NCBI GenBank assembly: GCA_963810615.1
Contig: CAWEOA010000007.1
Location: 248,001-312,000 of the forward strand
Direction of reading: 5' to 3'
Source: JARRQJ01 sp963810615
GTDB taxonomy: Bacteria; Pseudomonadota; Gammaproteobacteria; DRLM01
Length of the DNA stretch: 64,000 nt
Part shown: positions 9,655-18,200 of the stretch, in pieces
Numbering within the stretch: position 1 is the stretch's first letter
Layout: every line of letters begins with the position of its first letter
Made by a program: the position numbers and the translations under genes
The notes under the pieces: generated by a model
Database searches by the model: none
What the model was told of the DNA's origin: nothing
The model's input: the letters and a program-made list of their open reading frames with translations, nothing else

Positions 9655-9690
9655 CTAAGTGCTGAGCGCTGAAAGCTGACAGCTTAATTT
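9655..9690. repeat. Short AGCT-rich dispersed repeat before thrC
   Basis: A run of GCTGAGCGCT and GCTGAAAGCTGACAGCTT units. The same two ten-base cores, GCTGAGCGCT and GCTGAAAGCT, recur in the regA-truD gap near 22,239-22,293. AGCT-type spacer repeats of this sort occur between genes of several proteobacteria. It lies between hom and thrC, so it may be transcribed. Confidence 0.5.
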
Positions 9691-9701
9691 AGGAGTGATC
9701 A

Positions 9702-10781
9702 ATGCCGTTTCGTCCCCGTTACACCGGGCTCATCGATAAATACCGCGATCGTCTGCCGGTGCACGACGATACCCGCATCATCAGTCTCGGCGAAGGCAAC
9801 ACGCCGCTGATCCGGCTCAACAACATCCCCCGGGAGTTGGGCAGGGAGGTGGACGTCTACGTTAAATACGAGGGACTCAATCCCACCGGTTCGTTCAAGG
9901 ACCGCGGTATGACCATGGCGGTGACCAAGGCGGTGGAAGAGGGCAGTCGCGCCATCGTCTGTGCCTCCACCGGCAACACCTCGGCCTCCGCCGCGGCCTA
10001 TGCGGCGCGCGCCGGCATCACCGCCTTCGTGCTGATACCCGACGGCAAGATCGCTCTGGGCAAGCTGGCCCAGGCTATCATGCACGGTGCGGTGGTGATC
10101 CAGATCAAGGGCAATTTCGACGCCGGGATGCAGCTGGTCAAGGAAATAGGAGACGAGGCGCCGGTGACCATCGTCAATTCCATCAATCCCTATCGCCTCG
10201 AGGGGCAGAAGACAGCGGCCTTCGAGATTGTGGAAGAACTGGAATGCGCCCCCGATTATCACTGCCTGCCGGTGGGCAACGCCGGCAACATTTCCGCCTA
10301 CTGGATGGGTTACAAAGAATATCAGCAGCACGGTATCGTCAACAGCCTGCCGCGCATGGTGGGTTACCAGGCCTCGGGCGCGGCGCCGTTCCTGCGCGGC
10401 GGCCCGGTGCAGGAACCGGAGACCGTCGCCACCGCTATCCGCATCGGCAATCCTCAAAGCTGGGACAAGGCTTGGGCGGCGCAAAAGGAATCCAACGGCT
10501 GGTTCGATGAATTCAGCGATGAAGACATCCTCGCCGCGCAGAAACTCCTGGCCTGCAAGGAAGGTATTTTCTGCGAGCCGGCCTCGGCCATCTCTCTGGC
10601 CGGCGCCATGCGCGATATCAAGAACGGCAAGATCCCCGAAGGCAGCAAGATCGTCTGCACCTTGACCGGCCACGGACTCAAAGACCCGGACGTGGCGATC
10701 AAGCAGAGTCAGGGGTCGTTGTTGACAGTGGACGCTACGCTGGAGGCGGTGAAGAAGGCGATATTGAGCAATATGGCGTAG
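9702..10781 (+). CDS. thrC: Threonine synthase
   Basis: Converts O-phosphohomoserine to threonine with PLP. It is the short form (359 residues). The PLP lysine lies in G-S-F-K-D-R-G-M-T (Lys66), the phosphate-binding glycine loop in V-G-N-A-G-N-I-S-A-Y, and a T-G-H-G-L-K-D-P signature lies near the C terminus. A TTTAGGAGTG ribosome site precedes the ATG. It completes the hom-thrC threonine pair; thrB is not in the window. Confidence 0.96.
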   Translation: MPFRPRYTGLIDKYRDRLPVHDDTRIISLGEGNTPLIRLNNIPRELGREVDVYVKYEGLNPTGSFKDRGMTMAVTKAVEEGSRAIVCASTGNTSASAAAYAARAGITAFVLIPDGKIALGKLAQAIMHGAVVIQIKGNFDAGMQLVKEIGDEAPVTIVNSINPYRLEGQKTAAFEIVEELECAPDYHCLPVGNAGNISAYWMGYKEYQQHGIVNSLPRMVGYQASGAAPFLRGGPVQEPETVATAIRIGNPQSWDKAWAAQKESNGWFDEFSDEDILAAQKLLACKEGIFCEPASAISLAGAMRDIKNGKIPEGSKIVCTLTGHGLKDPDVAIKQSQGSLLTVDATLEAVKKAILSNMA

Positions 10782-10912
10782 CACGCCCCGAGAAGGCGTA
10801 AGCACAATGCTGTAATGTCTTTTTGCCGAAAGCATTTTGGCCGTGGCCGTGGAAAAGTTGCAATCACGGACGTGAATTTTCCGCGGCACGGCTCATCGCC
10901 TCGTCATATCCA

Positions 10913-10941
10913 TTGAGTAAAATCGGTCTTTCTGGTACTTT
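10913..10941 (+). promoter_or_regulatory. Weak candidate sigma-70 promoter for pyrG
   Basis: TTGAGT and TACTTT are separated by 17 bases and end 45 bases before the pyrG ATG. The -35 matches consensus at four of six bases but the -10 at only three. Position and spacing are right; sequence support is modest. Confidence 0.3.
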
Positions 10942-10986
10942 GTACTCCCATCTTGTTTCACTTACCCGCAGATCTTTTAGAGGTTC

Positions 10987-12621
10987 ATGACTAAGTTCAT
11001 TTTCGTCACCGGTGGAGTGGTGTCGTCCTTGGGGAAGGGCATCGCTTCGGCATCGCTGGGCGCTATCTTGGAGGCACGCGGTCTCAAGGTGACGCTGCTC
11101 AAGCTCGACCCTTATATCAACGTCGATCCCGGCACCATGAGTCCCTTTCAGCACGGCGAGGTATACGTCACCGAAGACGGCGCCGAGACCGATCTGGATC
11201 TGGGCCATTACGAACGCTTTGTCCGTACCCGCATGGGTAAGGCCAATAACTTCACCACCGGCAAGATTTACGAAAACGTCATTCGCAAGGAGCGCCGCGG
11301 CGATTACTTGGGCGGCACCGTACAGGTGATCCCCCACATCACCGACGAGATCAAGCGCTGTATCCTGGCGGGGGCCGATGCCGCCGACGTGGCCTTGGTG
11401 GAGATCGGCGGTACGGTGGGTGACATCGAGTCCCTGCCGTTTCTCGAGGCCATCCGCCAGATGGGCGTGGAATTGGGTCACGAGCGCACCCTGTTCATTC
11501 ACCTCACCCTGGTGCCGTTCATCGCGGCGGCCGGAGAGTTGAAGACCAAACCCACCCAGCACTCGGTGGCGCAATTGCGGTCCATCGGTATTCAGCCCGA
11601 TGTGCTGATGTGCCGTGCTGACCAGTCCCTGCCCCCGGAAGAGCGGCGCAAGATCGCGCTGTTCACCAATGTGCGCGAAGAGGCGGTGATCTCCGCGGTG
11701 GACGTGGACAACATCTACAAGATTCCCATGCTGCTGCACGAACAGGGCCTGGACCGCATCGTGGCGGAGCGTCTGCAATTGCACCTTCCCGACGCGGATC
11801 TCTCCGAGTGGCGGGCGGTCATCAATGCCATGGAACACCCCGAGGGCGAGGTTACCATCGCCATGGTGGGCAAGTACGTGGAGCTCACGGAATCCTATAA
11901 GTCTCTTTCGGAAGCCCTTACCCACGCAGGCGTTCAGACCCGCTCCCGGGTACGGATCAAGTACATCGATTCCGAAGAGATCGCCGCAGACAGCACGGAG
12001 CAGCTGGCGGGGATGGATGCCATCCTGGTGCCCGGCGGCTTCGGTGAGCGCGGCATCGAAGGCAAGATTCGCGCGGTCGAATATGCACGGCGCAACCGCA
12101 TCCCCTATCTGGGCATCTGTCTGGGGATGCAGGTGGCGGTGATCGAGTTCGCCCGTCACGTGGCCGGCATGAGCGAGGCGCACAGCACCGAGTTCAATCC
12201 CGGCACGCCTTATCCGGTGATCGCACTCATCACCGAGTGGACGACCTCGGAGGGGGGTGTGGAGCGGCGCAGCAAGGAGTCGGATCTGGGCGGCAGCATG
12301 CGCCTGGGCGCCCAGGCCTGCCGCCTGGATCCGAACTCCAAGGCCTACGCCGCCTATGAGCAGGATATGATCATGGAGCGGCACCGCCATCGTTACGAGT
12401 TCAACAACAACTTCCTGGAACCCCTAGAGGCGGCTGGCCTGCTGGTTTCCGGCCGTTCGGCCGACGGTAAGCTGGTGGAGATGATAGAGATTCCCGACCA
12501 TCCGTGGTTCGTGGCCTGTCAATTCCACCCGGAATTCAAATCCACGCCCCGTGACGGCCATCCCTTGTTCAGCAGTTTCATCCGTGCCGCCCGCGAGCAG
12601 CACGCGCACAGTCGGAGATAA
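10987..12621 (+). CDS. pyrG: CTP synthase
   Basis: Makes CTP from UTP, ATP and glutamine. The N-terminal synthetase domain starts with K-F-I-F-V-T-G-G-V-V-S-S-L-G-K-G and contains L-K-L-D-P-Y-I-N-V-D-P-G-T-M-S-P. The C-terminal class I glutamine amidotransferase domain has the nucleophile Cys378 in L-G-I-C-L-G-M-Q and the F-H-P-E-F motif near the end. At 544 residues it has the typical length. It is followed after three bases by kdsA and then eno, an order widely conserved in gammaproteobacteria. Confidence 0.98.
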   Translation: MTKFIFVTGGVVSSLGKGIASASLGAILEARGLKVTLLKLDPYINVDPGTMSPFQHGEVYVTEDGAETDLDLGHYERFVRTRMGKANNFTTGKIYENVIRKERRGDYLGGTVQVIPHITDEIKRCILAGADAADVALVEIGGTVGDIESLPFLEAIRQMGVELGHERTLFIHLTLVPFIAAAGELKTKPTQHSVAQLRSIGIQPDVLMCRADQSLPPEERRKIALFTNVREEAVISAVDVDNIYKIPMLLHEQGLDRIVAERLQLHLPDADLSEWRAVINAMEHPEGEVTIAMVGKYVELTESYKSLSEALTHAGVQTRSRVRIKYIDSEEIAADSTEQLAGMDAILVPGGFGERGIEGKIRAVEYARRNRIPYLGICLGMQVAVIEFARHVAGMSEAHSTEFNPGTPYPVIALITEWTTSEGGVERRSKESDLGGSMRLGAQACRLDPNSKAYAAYEQDMIMERHRHRYEFNNNFLEPLEAAGLLVSGRSADGKLVEMIEIPDHPWFVACQFHPEFKSTPRDGHPLFSSFIRAAREQHAHSRR

Positions 12622-12624
12622 GCC

Positions 12625-13464
12625 ATGCAACTTTGCGGATTCGAAGTGGGATTGGATCGCCCGCTGTTTTTGATCGCCGGTCCGTGCGTCATCGAGAGCG
12701 AGGGCCTGGCCCTGGAAACCGCCGGTCAGCTCAAGGAGATCACGGCGCGCCTGGGGATCCCCTTCATCTATAAATCCTCCTTCGATAAGGCCAATCGCAC
12801 CTCGGTCAGCAGTTTCCGCGGTCCGGGCCTGGAGGCGGGCTTGAAGATCCTGGATAAGGTCAAGCAACAGATACAGGTGCCGGTGCTGACCGATGTCCAT
12901 GAGGATACCCCGCTGGCCGAGGTCGCTGCGGTGGTGGACGTATTGCAGACCCCGGCCTTCCTGTGCCGGCAGACCAATTTCATTCAAAACGTCGCCCGCC
13001 AGGGCAGGCCGGTGAACATCAAGAAGGGGCAATTTCTAGCCCCCTGGGACATGAAGCATGTGGCCGAGAAGGCCATGGCGGTAGGTAACAGCCAGATTAT
13101 GGTGTGCGAACGGGGCGTGTCTTTCGGCTACAATAATCTGGTATCTGATATGCGCTCACTGGCGGTGATGCGCGATACTGGTTGTCCGGTGGTCTTCGAC
13201 GGTACCCATTCAGTGCAATTGCCCGGCGGCGCCGGGGGCAGTTCGGGCGGTCAGCGCGAGTTCGTACCGGTCTTGGCCCGGGCGGCGGTGGCGGCGGGTG
13301 TCGCCGGCCTGTTCATGGAGACCCATCCCGATCCCGCCAAGGCCCTCAGTGACGGCCCCAATGCCTGGCCCTTGGGTTGCATGGAAGAATTGCTGACGGT
13401 ACTCAAGGAACTGGACCGAACCGTCAAGGCTCAGGGTTTCGCCGAAATGAATATGAAACCTTAG
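12625..13464 (+). CDS. kdsA: 3-deoxy-D-manno-octulosonate 8-phosphate synthase
   Basis: Condenses phosphoenolpyruvate with arabinose 5-phosphate to give KDO-8-phosphate for the inner core of lipopolysaccharide. Motifs include I-A-G-P-C-V-I-E-S-E near the start, K-S-S-F-D-K-A-N-R-T-S and F-R-G-P-G-L-E-x-G-L, plus Q-T-N and T-H-S-V-Q-L-P further on. 279 residues is normal. It follows pyrG with a three-base gap, so translation is probably coupled. Confidence 0.97.
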   Translation: MQLCGFEVGLDRPLFLIAGPCVIESEGLALETAGQLKEITARLGIPFIYKSSFDKANRTSVSSFRGPGLEAGLKILDKVKQQIQVPVLTDVHEDTPLAEVAAVVDVLQTPAFLCRQTNFIQNVARQGRPVNIKKGQFLAPWDMKHVAEKAMAVGNSQIMVCERGVSFGYNNLVSDMRSLAVMRDTGCPVVFDGTHSVQLPGGAGGSSGGQREFVPVLARAAVAAGVAGLFMETHPDPAKALSDGPNAWPLGCMEELLTVLKELDRTVKAQGFAEMNMKP

Positions 13465-13558
13465 TCATCCAGAATGGGATAAGCACGGAGAAATTAAGCA
13501 ATCTTTTTCGCCTTTCCCCTGTTCCGCATGACTTATGAATAATTTACTGGAGCTATAG

Positions 13559-14842
13559 ATGTCGCAAATTGTAGATATACGTGGACGTGAGATTTTGGAT
13601 TCACGGGGCAACCCCACCGTCGAGGCGGACGTGATGCTCGCTTCCGGCGCACGCGGACGCGCCGCGGTGCCTTCCGGGGCGTCGACCGGTTCCCGCGAGG
13701 CGGTGGAATTGCGCGACGGCGATAAGGCCCGCTTCGGTGGCAAGGGCGTGCGCCAGGCGGTGTCCCACGTGAACGGTGAGATTCGCAGCGCGTTGCTCAA
13801 GCAGGACGGCGCCGATCAACAAGGCATCGATCGCATCATGATCGAACTGGACGGAACGTCCACCAAGGGCCGTCTGGGTGCCAACGCCATCCTGGCGGTG
13901 TCACTGGCCGCGGTGCGGGCCATGGCGCAGGAAAGCGGCAAACCCCTATACCGTTACCTGGGCGGCGACGGTCCGTTCGATATGCCGGTGCCGATGATGA
14001 ACGTGATCAACGGCGGCGCCCACGCCGACAATAACGTGGACATGCAGGAATTCATGATCATGCCGGTGGGTGCGCCCAGCCTGGCGGAGGCGGTGCGCTA
14101 CGGTGCCGAGGTGTTTCACGCCTTGCGGGCCGTGTTGAAGGGCCGCGGTATGAACACCACCGTAGGCGACGAGGGCGGTTTCGCCCCCAATCTGCCCTCC
14201 AACGAAGCGGCGCTGGAGGCCATTCTTGCTGCCATCGCCGAAGCGGGTTTCAAGGCGGGCACGGATGTGGTCATCGCCATCGATCCCGCAAGTTCGGAGT
14301 ATTACCATGACGGTTTGTATCATCTGAAATCGGAAGGCAAGCAGCTTAACTCCGATCAGATGGTGGATTACTGGGCGAAGTGGGCGGATAACTATCCCAT
14401 CGTCTCCATCGAAGACGGCATGGCCGAAGACGATTGGGCGGGTTGGAAGCTGCTCACCGAACGCCTCGGCAAGCGCTTGCAATTGGTGGGCGACGACTTG
14501 TTCGTCACCAATACCTCCATCTTCGAAAAAGGCATCGAGCAAGGTATCGCCAATTCTATTTTGATCAAGGTCAATCAGATCGGTACCTTGAGCGAATCCC
14601 TGGCCGCCATCACCATGGCGAAACAGGCCAAGTATACGGCCATCATTTCCCATCGTTCCGGCGAGACCGAAGATGCCTTCATCGCCGACCTGGCGGTCGC
14701 CACCAGTGCCGGTCAGATCAAGACCGGATCCATGTCGCGCTCCGATCGAGTCGCCAAGTACAATCAATTGCTGCGCATCGAAGAGGAATTGGGCGCGCAG
14801 GCGCGCTTCCCGGGACGCAAGGTCTTTTATAATCTGGATTGA
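13559..14842 (+). CDS. eno: Enolase
   Basis: Interconverts 2-phosphoglycerate and phosphoenolpyruvate, and in many bacteria also joins the RNA degradosome. Family signatures are complete: R-G-N-P-T-V-E-A-D, G-A-S-T-G, N-V-I-N-G-G-A-H-A-D-N, G-D-E-G-G-F-A-P, S-I-E-D-G-M-A-E-D-D-W and I-S-H-R-S-G-E-T-E-D. A small departure is D-A-F-I-A-D-L-A-V-A-T-S-A-G where most enolases read D-x-x-I-A-D-L-A-V-G-T. 427 residues. An ACTGGAGC ribosome site precedes the ATG. ftsB follows after 67 bases. Confidence 0.98.
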   Translation: MSQIVDIRGREILDSRGNPTVEADVMLASGARGRAAVPSGASTGSREAVELRDGDKARFGGKGVRQAVSHVNGEIRSALLKQDGADQQGIDRIMIELDGTSTKGRLGANAILAVSLAAVRAMAQESGKPLYRYLGGDGPFDMPVPMMNVINGGAHADNNVDMQEFMIMPVGAPSLAEAVRYGAEVFHALRAVLKGRGMNTTVGDEGGFAPNLPSNEAALEAILAAIAEAGFKAGTDVVIAIDPASSEYYHDGLYHLKSEGKQLNSDQMVDYWAKWADNYPIVSIEDGMAEDDWAGWKLLTERLGKRLQLVGDDLFVTNTSIFEKGIEQGIANSILIKVNQIGTLSESLAAITMAKQAKYTAIISHRSGETEDAFIADLAVATSAGQIKTGSMSRSDRVAKYNQLLRIEEELGAQARFPGRKVFYNLD

Positions 14843-14909
14843 CGTCCGACTTGATGTGCCGTGGCCGCGAGGGTAAAGTGGCGGGCGTATTCACCGGAAA
14901 GCCGTTGCT

Positions 14910-15182
14910 ATGAAGGGGATCATCGCGGCACTGATCGTGATCACGGCCTTGCTGCAATACAAGCTATGGATAGGCAATGGCAGTTTTGGAGAAGTCTATC
15001 GCCTGGACCGGACCATTGTCGCGCAGGAAAAAGAGAATGCCGTCGCCAAAGAGCGTAACCTGGCCCTGCAGGCGGAAGTGGATGATCTCAAGCACGGTAT
15101 GGACGCCATAGAGGAACGTGCCCGCAGTGAACTGGGCATGATAAAAAAAGACGAGACCTTTTTTCGCGTCATCGATCGTTAA
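14910..15182 (+). CDS. ftsB: Cell division protein FtsB
   Basis: A bitopic protein of the divisome that pairs with FtsL and FtsQ. The 90 residues contain one N-terminal membrane span (about 4-18, followed by Y-K-L-W-I-G-N-G-S-F-G) and a heptad-like coiled coil rich in Glu, Lys and Ala (about 30-70). It ends with the conserved E-x-x-A-R-x-E-L-G-M-I-K-K-D-E-x-F-F-R motif. Location right after eno and before ispD-ispF is classic for the gene. Confidence 0.95.
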   Translation: MKGIIAALIVITALLQYKLWIGNGSFGEVYRLDRTIVAQEKENAVAKERNLALQAEVDDLKHGMDAIEERARSELGMIKKDETFFRVIDR

Positions 15183-15283
15183 CGATTTCCCCCTATCCGC
15201 GCAGCCGGTGCAGTACATCGGGATTTCGGATTGACTCGAGTGCCAGTTTGACTAAGGGGTGGTCAGAATCATTCTTTCATGTC

Positions 15284-15369
15284 GTCATTCCGGCGTATGC
15301 CGAAATCCAGAATCTCGCAGAATTAAAGTCACAGAATACCGGGTCTCCGCTACGCTACGCCTGAATGAC
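15284..15369. repeat. Imperfect inverted-repeat element between ftsB and ispD
   Basis: About 86 bp bounded by GTCATTCCGGCGTATGC on the left and CGCTACGCCTGAATGAC on the right, which are near-reverse complements. This resembles the GTCATTC..GGAATCCAG-type dispersed elements found between genes in many proteobacteria. No transposase is present; it is probably a non-autonomous or relic repeat. Confidence 0.55.
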
Positions 15370-15468
15370 AAGTTATTCAGACCGTTCCGAGCTGATTTCT
15401 GCCTGCGGTACCGGTCCATTGGAGTAAGCTTAGTGCCCCACAATTACATCGATTAGCAGGCCGTTGCC

Positions 15469-16194
15469 GTGTCTTCCCATCAACATAGCGCAGCTCCGCG
15501 TTTCTGGGCCGTCATCCCCGCCGCCGGGGTAGGCCTCCGCATGGGGGCGGCCGGTCCCAAACAATATCTGACGCTGCATGGTAAGACGGTCCTGGAACAC
15601 AGCTTGGCGCGCATCGCCCCTCATCCGAGCATTGCCGCGATCGTCGTGGTCATCGCCGCGACCGACCGAGACTGGCCGCGTATCGCCGCGGGTCTAGCCG
15701 AACAAGCTCTGATCGTGGCTGATGGCGGAGCGGAGCGTTGTCACTCGGTGCTGAACGGACTGCACGCCCTGGCCGGGCATGCCGCGCCGCAGGATTGGGT
15801 GCTGGTCCATGATGCGGCGCGGCCCTGCGTGCGTCGCGAGGATATCGATCGCCTGATGGAACAATTACGCGAGCATCCGCACGGCGGCTTGTTGGGGCTT
15901 CCGGTGACGGATACCATGAAGCGCAGCGACGCGCACGGCAATGTCATCGAGACCGTAGGCCGCGAAGGCCTGTGGCGGGCGTTGACGCCGCAGATGTTTC
16001 GCTATGAAATGCTGACGTGCGCCTTGCAGGCGGCGCTGGATCGCGATATGACGGTCACCGATGAGGCCGCCGCTATGGAGATGGCCGGGTATGTGCCGCG
16101 GATGGTGGAGGGGCATGCCGACAATATCAAGATCACCCGCCCTCAGGATCTCGCCTTGGCGGAGATGTACATACAACAACAGGAGCAGCCGTAA
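15469..16194 (+). CDS. ispD: 2-C-methyl-D-erythritol 4-phosphate cytidylyltransferase
   Basis: Third step of the MEP isoprenoid pathway. The nucleotide-binding motif W-A-V-I-P-A-A-G-V-G-L-R-M-G-A-x-x-P-K-Q-Y-L lies at the N terminus, with V-L-V-H-D-A-A-R-P mid-protein and the G-L-P-V-T-D-T-M-K and N-I-K-I-T-R-P-x-D-L-x-L-A-E ends typical of IspD. The start is a GTG. The stop overlaps the ispF ATG by one base (TAATG), so the two are translationally coupled. The products would feed the squalene and hopanoid genes elsewhere in the window. Confidence 0.97.
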   Translation: MSSHQHSAAPRFWAVIPAAGVGLRMGAAGPKQYLTLHGKTVLEHSLARIAPHPSIAAIVVVIAATDRDWPRIAAGLAEQALIVADGGAERCHSVLNGLHALAGHAAPQDWVLVHDAARPCVRREDIDRLMEQLREHPHGGLLGLPVTDTMKRSDAHGNVIETVGREGLWRALTPQMFRYEMLTCALQAALDRDMTVTDEAAAMEMAGYVPRMVEGHADNIKITRPQDLALAEMYIQQQEQP

Positions 16195-16685
16195 TGCGCA
16201 TCGGTCATGGCTATGACGCCCATCGTTTCACGGCGGGAAGACCCTTGGTGTTGGGCGGCGTCACCATTCCTCATGATCAGGGTCTGGCTGCCCATTCCGA
16301 CGGTGATGTGTTGATCCACGCCTTGTGCGATGCCTTATTGGGGGCGGCGGCGGTGGGCGATATCGGCCGGCACTTCCCGGATACCAGCCGGGACTACGAG
16401 AATATCGACAGCCGCATCCTGTTGTGCAAGGTGATGGCATTGCTGCATGAAAGAGGGTGGCGCATCGGCAATGTGGATGTCACCGTGGTCGCCCAGAAAC
16501 CCAAGCTGGCGTCATTCGTGCCGGCGATGCGCAACAAGCTCGCCGCCGATCTGCAGGTGGACGAAGCTCAGGTGAACATCAAGGCCACCACCACCGAAGG
16601 CATGGGCTTCACCGGACGCGGCGAAGGGATAGCCGCCCATGCAGTGGCCCTGCTGCTGGCGCAGGAGACGGGGCCTGCCGCGTAG
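16194..16685 (+). CDS. ispF: 2-C-methyl-D-erythritol 2,4-cyclodiphosphate synthase
   Basis: Fifth enzyme of the MEP pathway. It starts with R-I-G-H-G-Y-D-A-H-R-F (metal-binding Asp and His), followed by H-S-D-G-D-V-L-I-H-A and a D-I-G-R-H-F-P-D motif. It ends with A-T-T-T-E-G-M-G-F-T-G-R-G-E-G-I-A. 163 residues is normal. It begins on the last base of ispD and is convergent with copC, with only seven bases between stop codons. Confidence 0.97.
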   Translation: MRIGHGYDAHRFTAGRPLVLGGVTIPHDQGLAAHSDGDVLIHALCDALLGAAAVGDIGRHFPDTSRDYENIDSRILLCKVMALLHERGWRIGNVDVTVVAQKPKLASFVPAMRNKLAADLQVDEAQVNIKATTTEGMGFTGRGEGIAAHAVALLLAQETGPAA

Positions 16686-16692
16686 ACTAGTA

Positions 16693-17076
16693 TCAGTGCG
16701 GACCGACGTGAAAGACGTAGTCGCCCTTGGTGCGATGCCCGTCCCAGGACACCACACTCCAATAGACGTGATAATCCCCCGGTTCCAGAGTGGGCAGGCT
16801 CACCTCAAGGGTCTTCCGTGAAGCCGGATCGATTTTGGTCCTGCCGCTGACCCGCTCGCCATTGGCGTCCTTGACCACGATCACGCTGAATTCCTGTTCC
16901 ACTCTCGAATCGAAGCGGATGCGGACCCGCTGGGGCGTCTCATGGAGTATGGCGCCCACCCCGGGCTGCGTGTCCTCTGGGAAGGCGTGCGCCAGGACGG
17001 CGGGTGTCCACACCAATGCGACGGCGCTCAGCAGCGCCGCCGTAATCCAGGTATTCAGTTTCGTGCTCATGTCCAT
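16693..17076 (-). CDS. copC: CopC-family periplasmic copper-binding protein
   Basis: A small periplasmic cupredoxin-like protein that binds copper and hands it to partners such as CopD. It has a signal peptide ending A-L-A-H-A, so mature His1 would be a Cu(II) ligand as in other CopC proteins. The C-terminal W-S-V-V-S-W-D-G-H-R-T-K-G-D-Y-x-F-x-V motif supplies the Asp and His ligands. Methionine-rich Cu(I) motifs are absent, so this is a Cu(II)-only type. The ATG at 17070 is an alternative start. The outer-membrane barrel gene lies seven bases upstream, so the two form an operon. Confidence 0.9.
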   Translation of the reverse strand: MDMSTKLNTWITAALLSAVALVWTPAVLAHAFPEDTQPGVGAILHETPQRVRIRFDSRVEQEFSVIVVKDANGERVSGRTKIDPASRKTLEVSLPTLEPGDYHVYWSVVSWDGHRTKGDYVFHVGPH

Positions 17077-17082
17077 TGCATG

Positions 17083-17994
17083 CTATTGGAAGATCGGTTT
17101 TCCCAGGCTGTTAGGGAAAACATCGTCCAGATTGAAATGTAACTGAAGTAATCCGCCCACGCTATTGCCGCTACGATTGTTGACCGGGATCTGAGCCTCG
17201 AAACTTAATTGGCCCCAGTGGTTAAAAAATATGATGCCGGGGTTGACCGTGCCGGTGACATCGCCGTCGCAGCCGTGATCCAGACAGGTTTGCAGGGGCA
17301 TTTCGACTATCAGAAACGAGTCGCGCAGCAAGCGCGGGGCGCCCACGTCCTTAACGAAGGACTCCAGGTAAGACATGCTGTATTGCAGTGCAAAGGCCGT
17401 GTCGAGGCTGCGGGCTTGATTGCCCTGGTCGGGGAGGGCCACCGATATCTTGCCACTCAAGGCCAGGGGGCGCAGATAGGATGAGCTGTCGAACAATGTG
17501 CCGAAGCCTTTGCCGAAATACAGCGACGGCGAATAGGTGGTGAACGATTCGCCGATGCCATGGCTGCTGGTACCGCCCAGATCGACGTCCAGACCATAAG
17601 ACCACACGCTTTCACTCGCCTCATTAACATGGCCCAGGATCTTGGCCCCGACTTCGATATTGTCGAAGCCGTGTTGGTTGGAGCCGTCGGGCGCTTTTAT
17701 GCGGGTATAGGCGGTGCCTACCGACAGGGCTATGCCCGGCGTGATGGATTTGGCGTAATCGACGGACAGCGAACTGGTATCCACCGCATCGCCGTCTTCG
17801 TTTTTGGTATTGGGCATGAAACCGTACAGAAAGCCGAATTCATCCTGGGTAAAAGGATCGTCGAAGGTCAGGGTCGCGGGAAAATAACGTTTTCCCGCGA
17901 AGCCGTGGGCATTGGCCGAACCGGGAAGCACCGCTGCTGATAGCAGAGGCACTACTAATAGTAGATGCGCGGATAACGATCGTGGTGTCAGCAT
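17083..17994 (-). CDS. Predicted outer-membrane beta-barrel protein next to copC
   Basis: A 303-residue protein with a signal peptide (cleavage near S-A-N-A-H) and alternating hydrophobic strand patterns ending in an aromatic residue two from the C terminus, as in outer-membrane barrels. The mature part begins H-G-F-A-G-K-R-Y-F-P-A-T-L-T, and one loop carries a C-x-D-H-G-C pair. A GAGGGG ribosome site precedes the ATG. I do not recognise a named family; the operon with copC suggests a role in copper or metal handling at the outer membrane. A RegA-like site lies 84 bp upstream. Confidence 0.75.
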   Translation of the reverse strand: MLTPRSLSAHLLLVVPLLSAAVLPGSANAHGFAGKRYFPATLTFDDPFTQDEFGFLYGFMPNTKNEDGDAVDTSSLSVDYAKSITPGIALSVGTAYTRIKAPDGSNQHGFDNIEVGAKILGHVNEASESVWSYGLDVDLGGTSSHGIGESFTTYSPSLYFGKGFGTLFDSSSYLRPLALSGKISVALPDQGNQARSLDTAFALQYSMSYLESFVKDVGAPRLLRDSFLIVEMPLQTCLDHGCDGDVTGTVNPGIIFFNHWGQLSFEAQIPVNNRSGNSVGGLLQLHFNLDDVFPNSLGKPIFQ

Positions 17995-18077
17995 AATCCC
18001 CTCTTATAGTTTGTTTTGAATTTTCAATTTTTTTAATCAAGTGCGCAAAAGATAACGGTAATTTGCCGCGGTGTCGT

Positions 18078-18092
18078 GTGACAGATTGTCGC
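18078..18092. promoter_or_regulatory. Candidate RegA-type operator upstream of the barrel/copC operon
   Basis: GTGAC-AGATT-GTCGC, an interrupted dyad with a five-base spacer, 84 bp upstream of the barrel ATG. It matches the site at 18982-18996 in half-site sequence and spacing and differs by one half-site base from the perfect palindrome between senC and regB. The TCGTGTGAC left half recurs at 18110-18118. Published RegA/PrrA consensus sites have the form GCGNC-N(variable)-GNCGC. Confidence 0.5.
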
Positions 18093-18200
18093 ACCCATGT
18101 GTATTGCCGTCGTGTGACCGGCTGCAGTTATGGTCTTAGCGGAACAACACCAAGCGGCAACATCTATGGATATGCGTAATGGGTTTGCGGAGAATTGAGT

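Noticed and set aside
10864..12390. A 508-codon minus-strand frame across pyrG
   Set aside because: Antisense shadow of pyrG, which has all CTP synthase motifs in the other strand.
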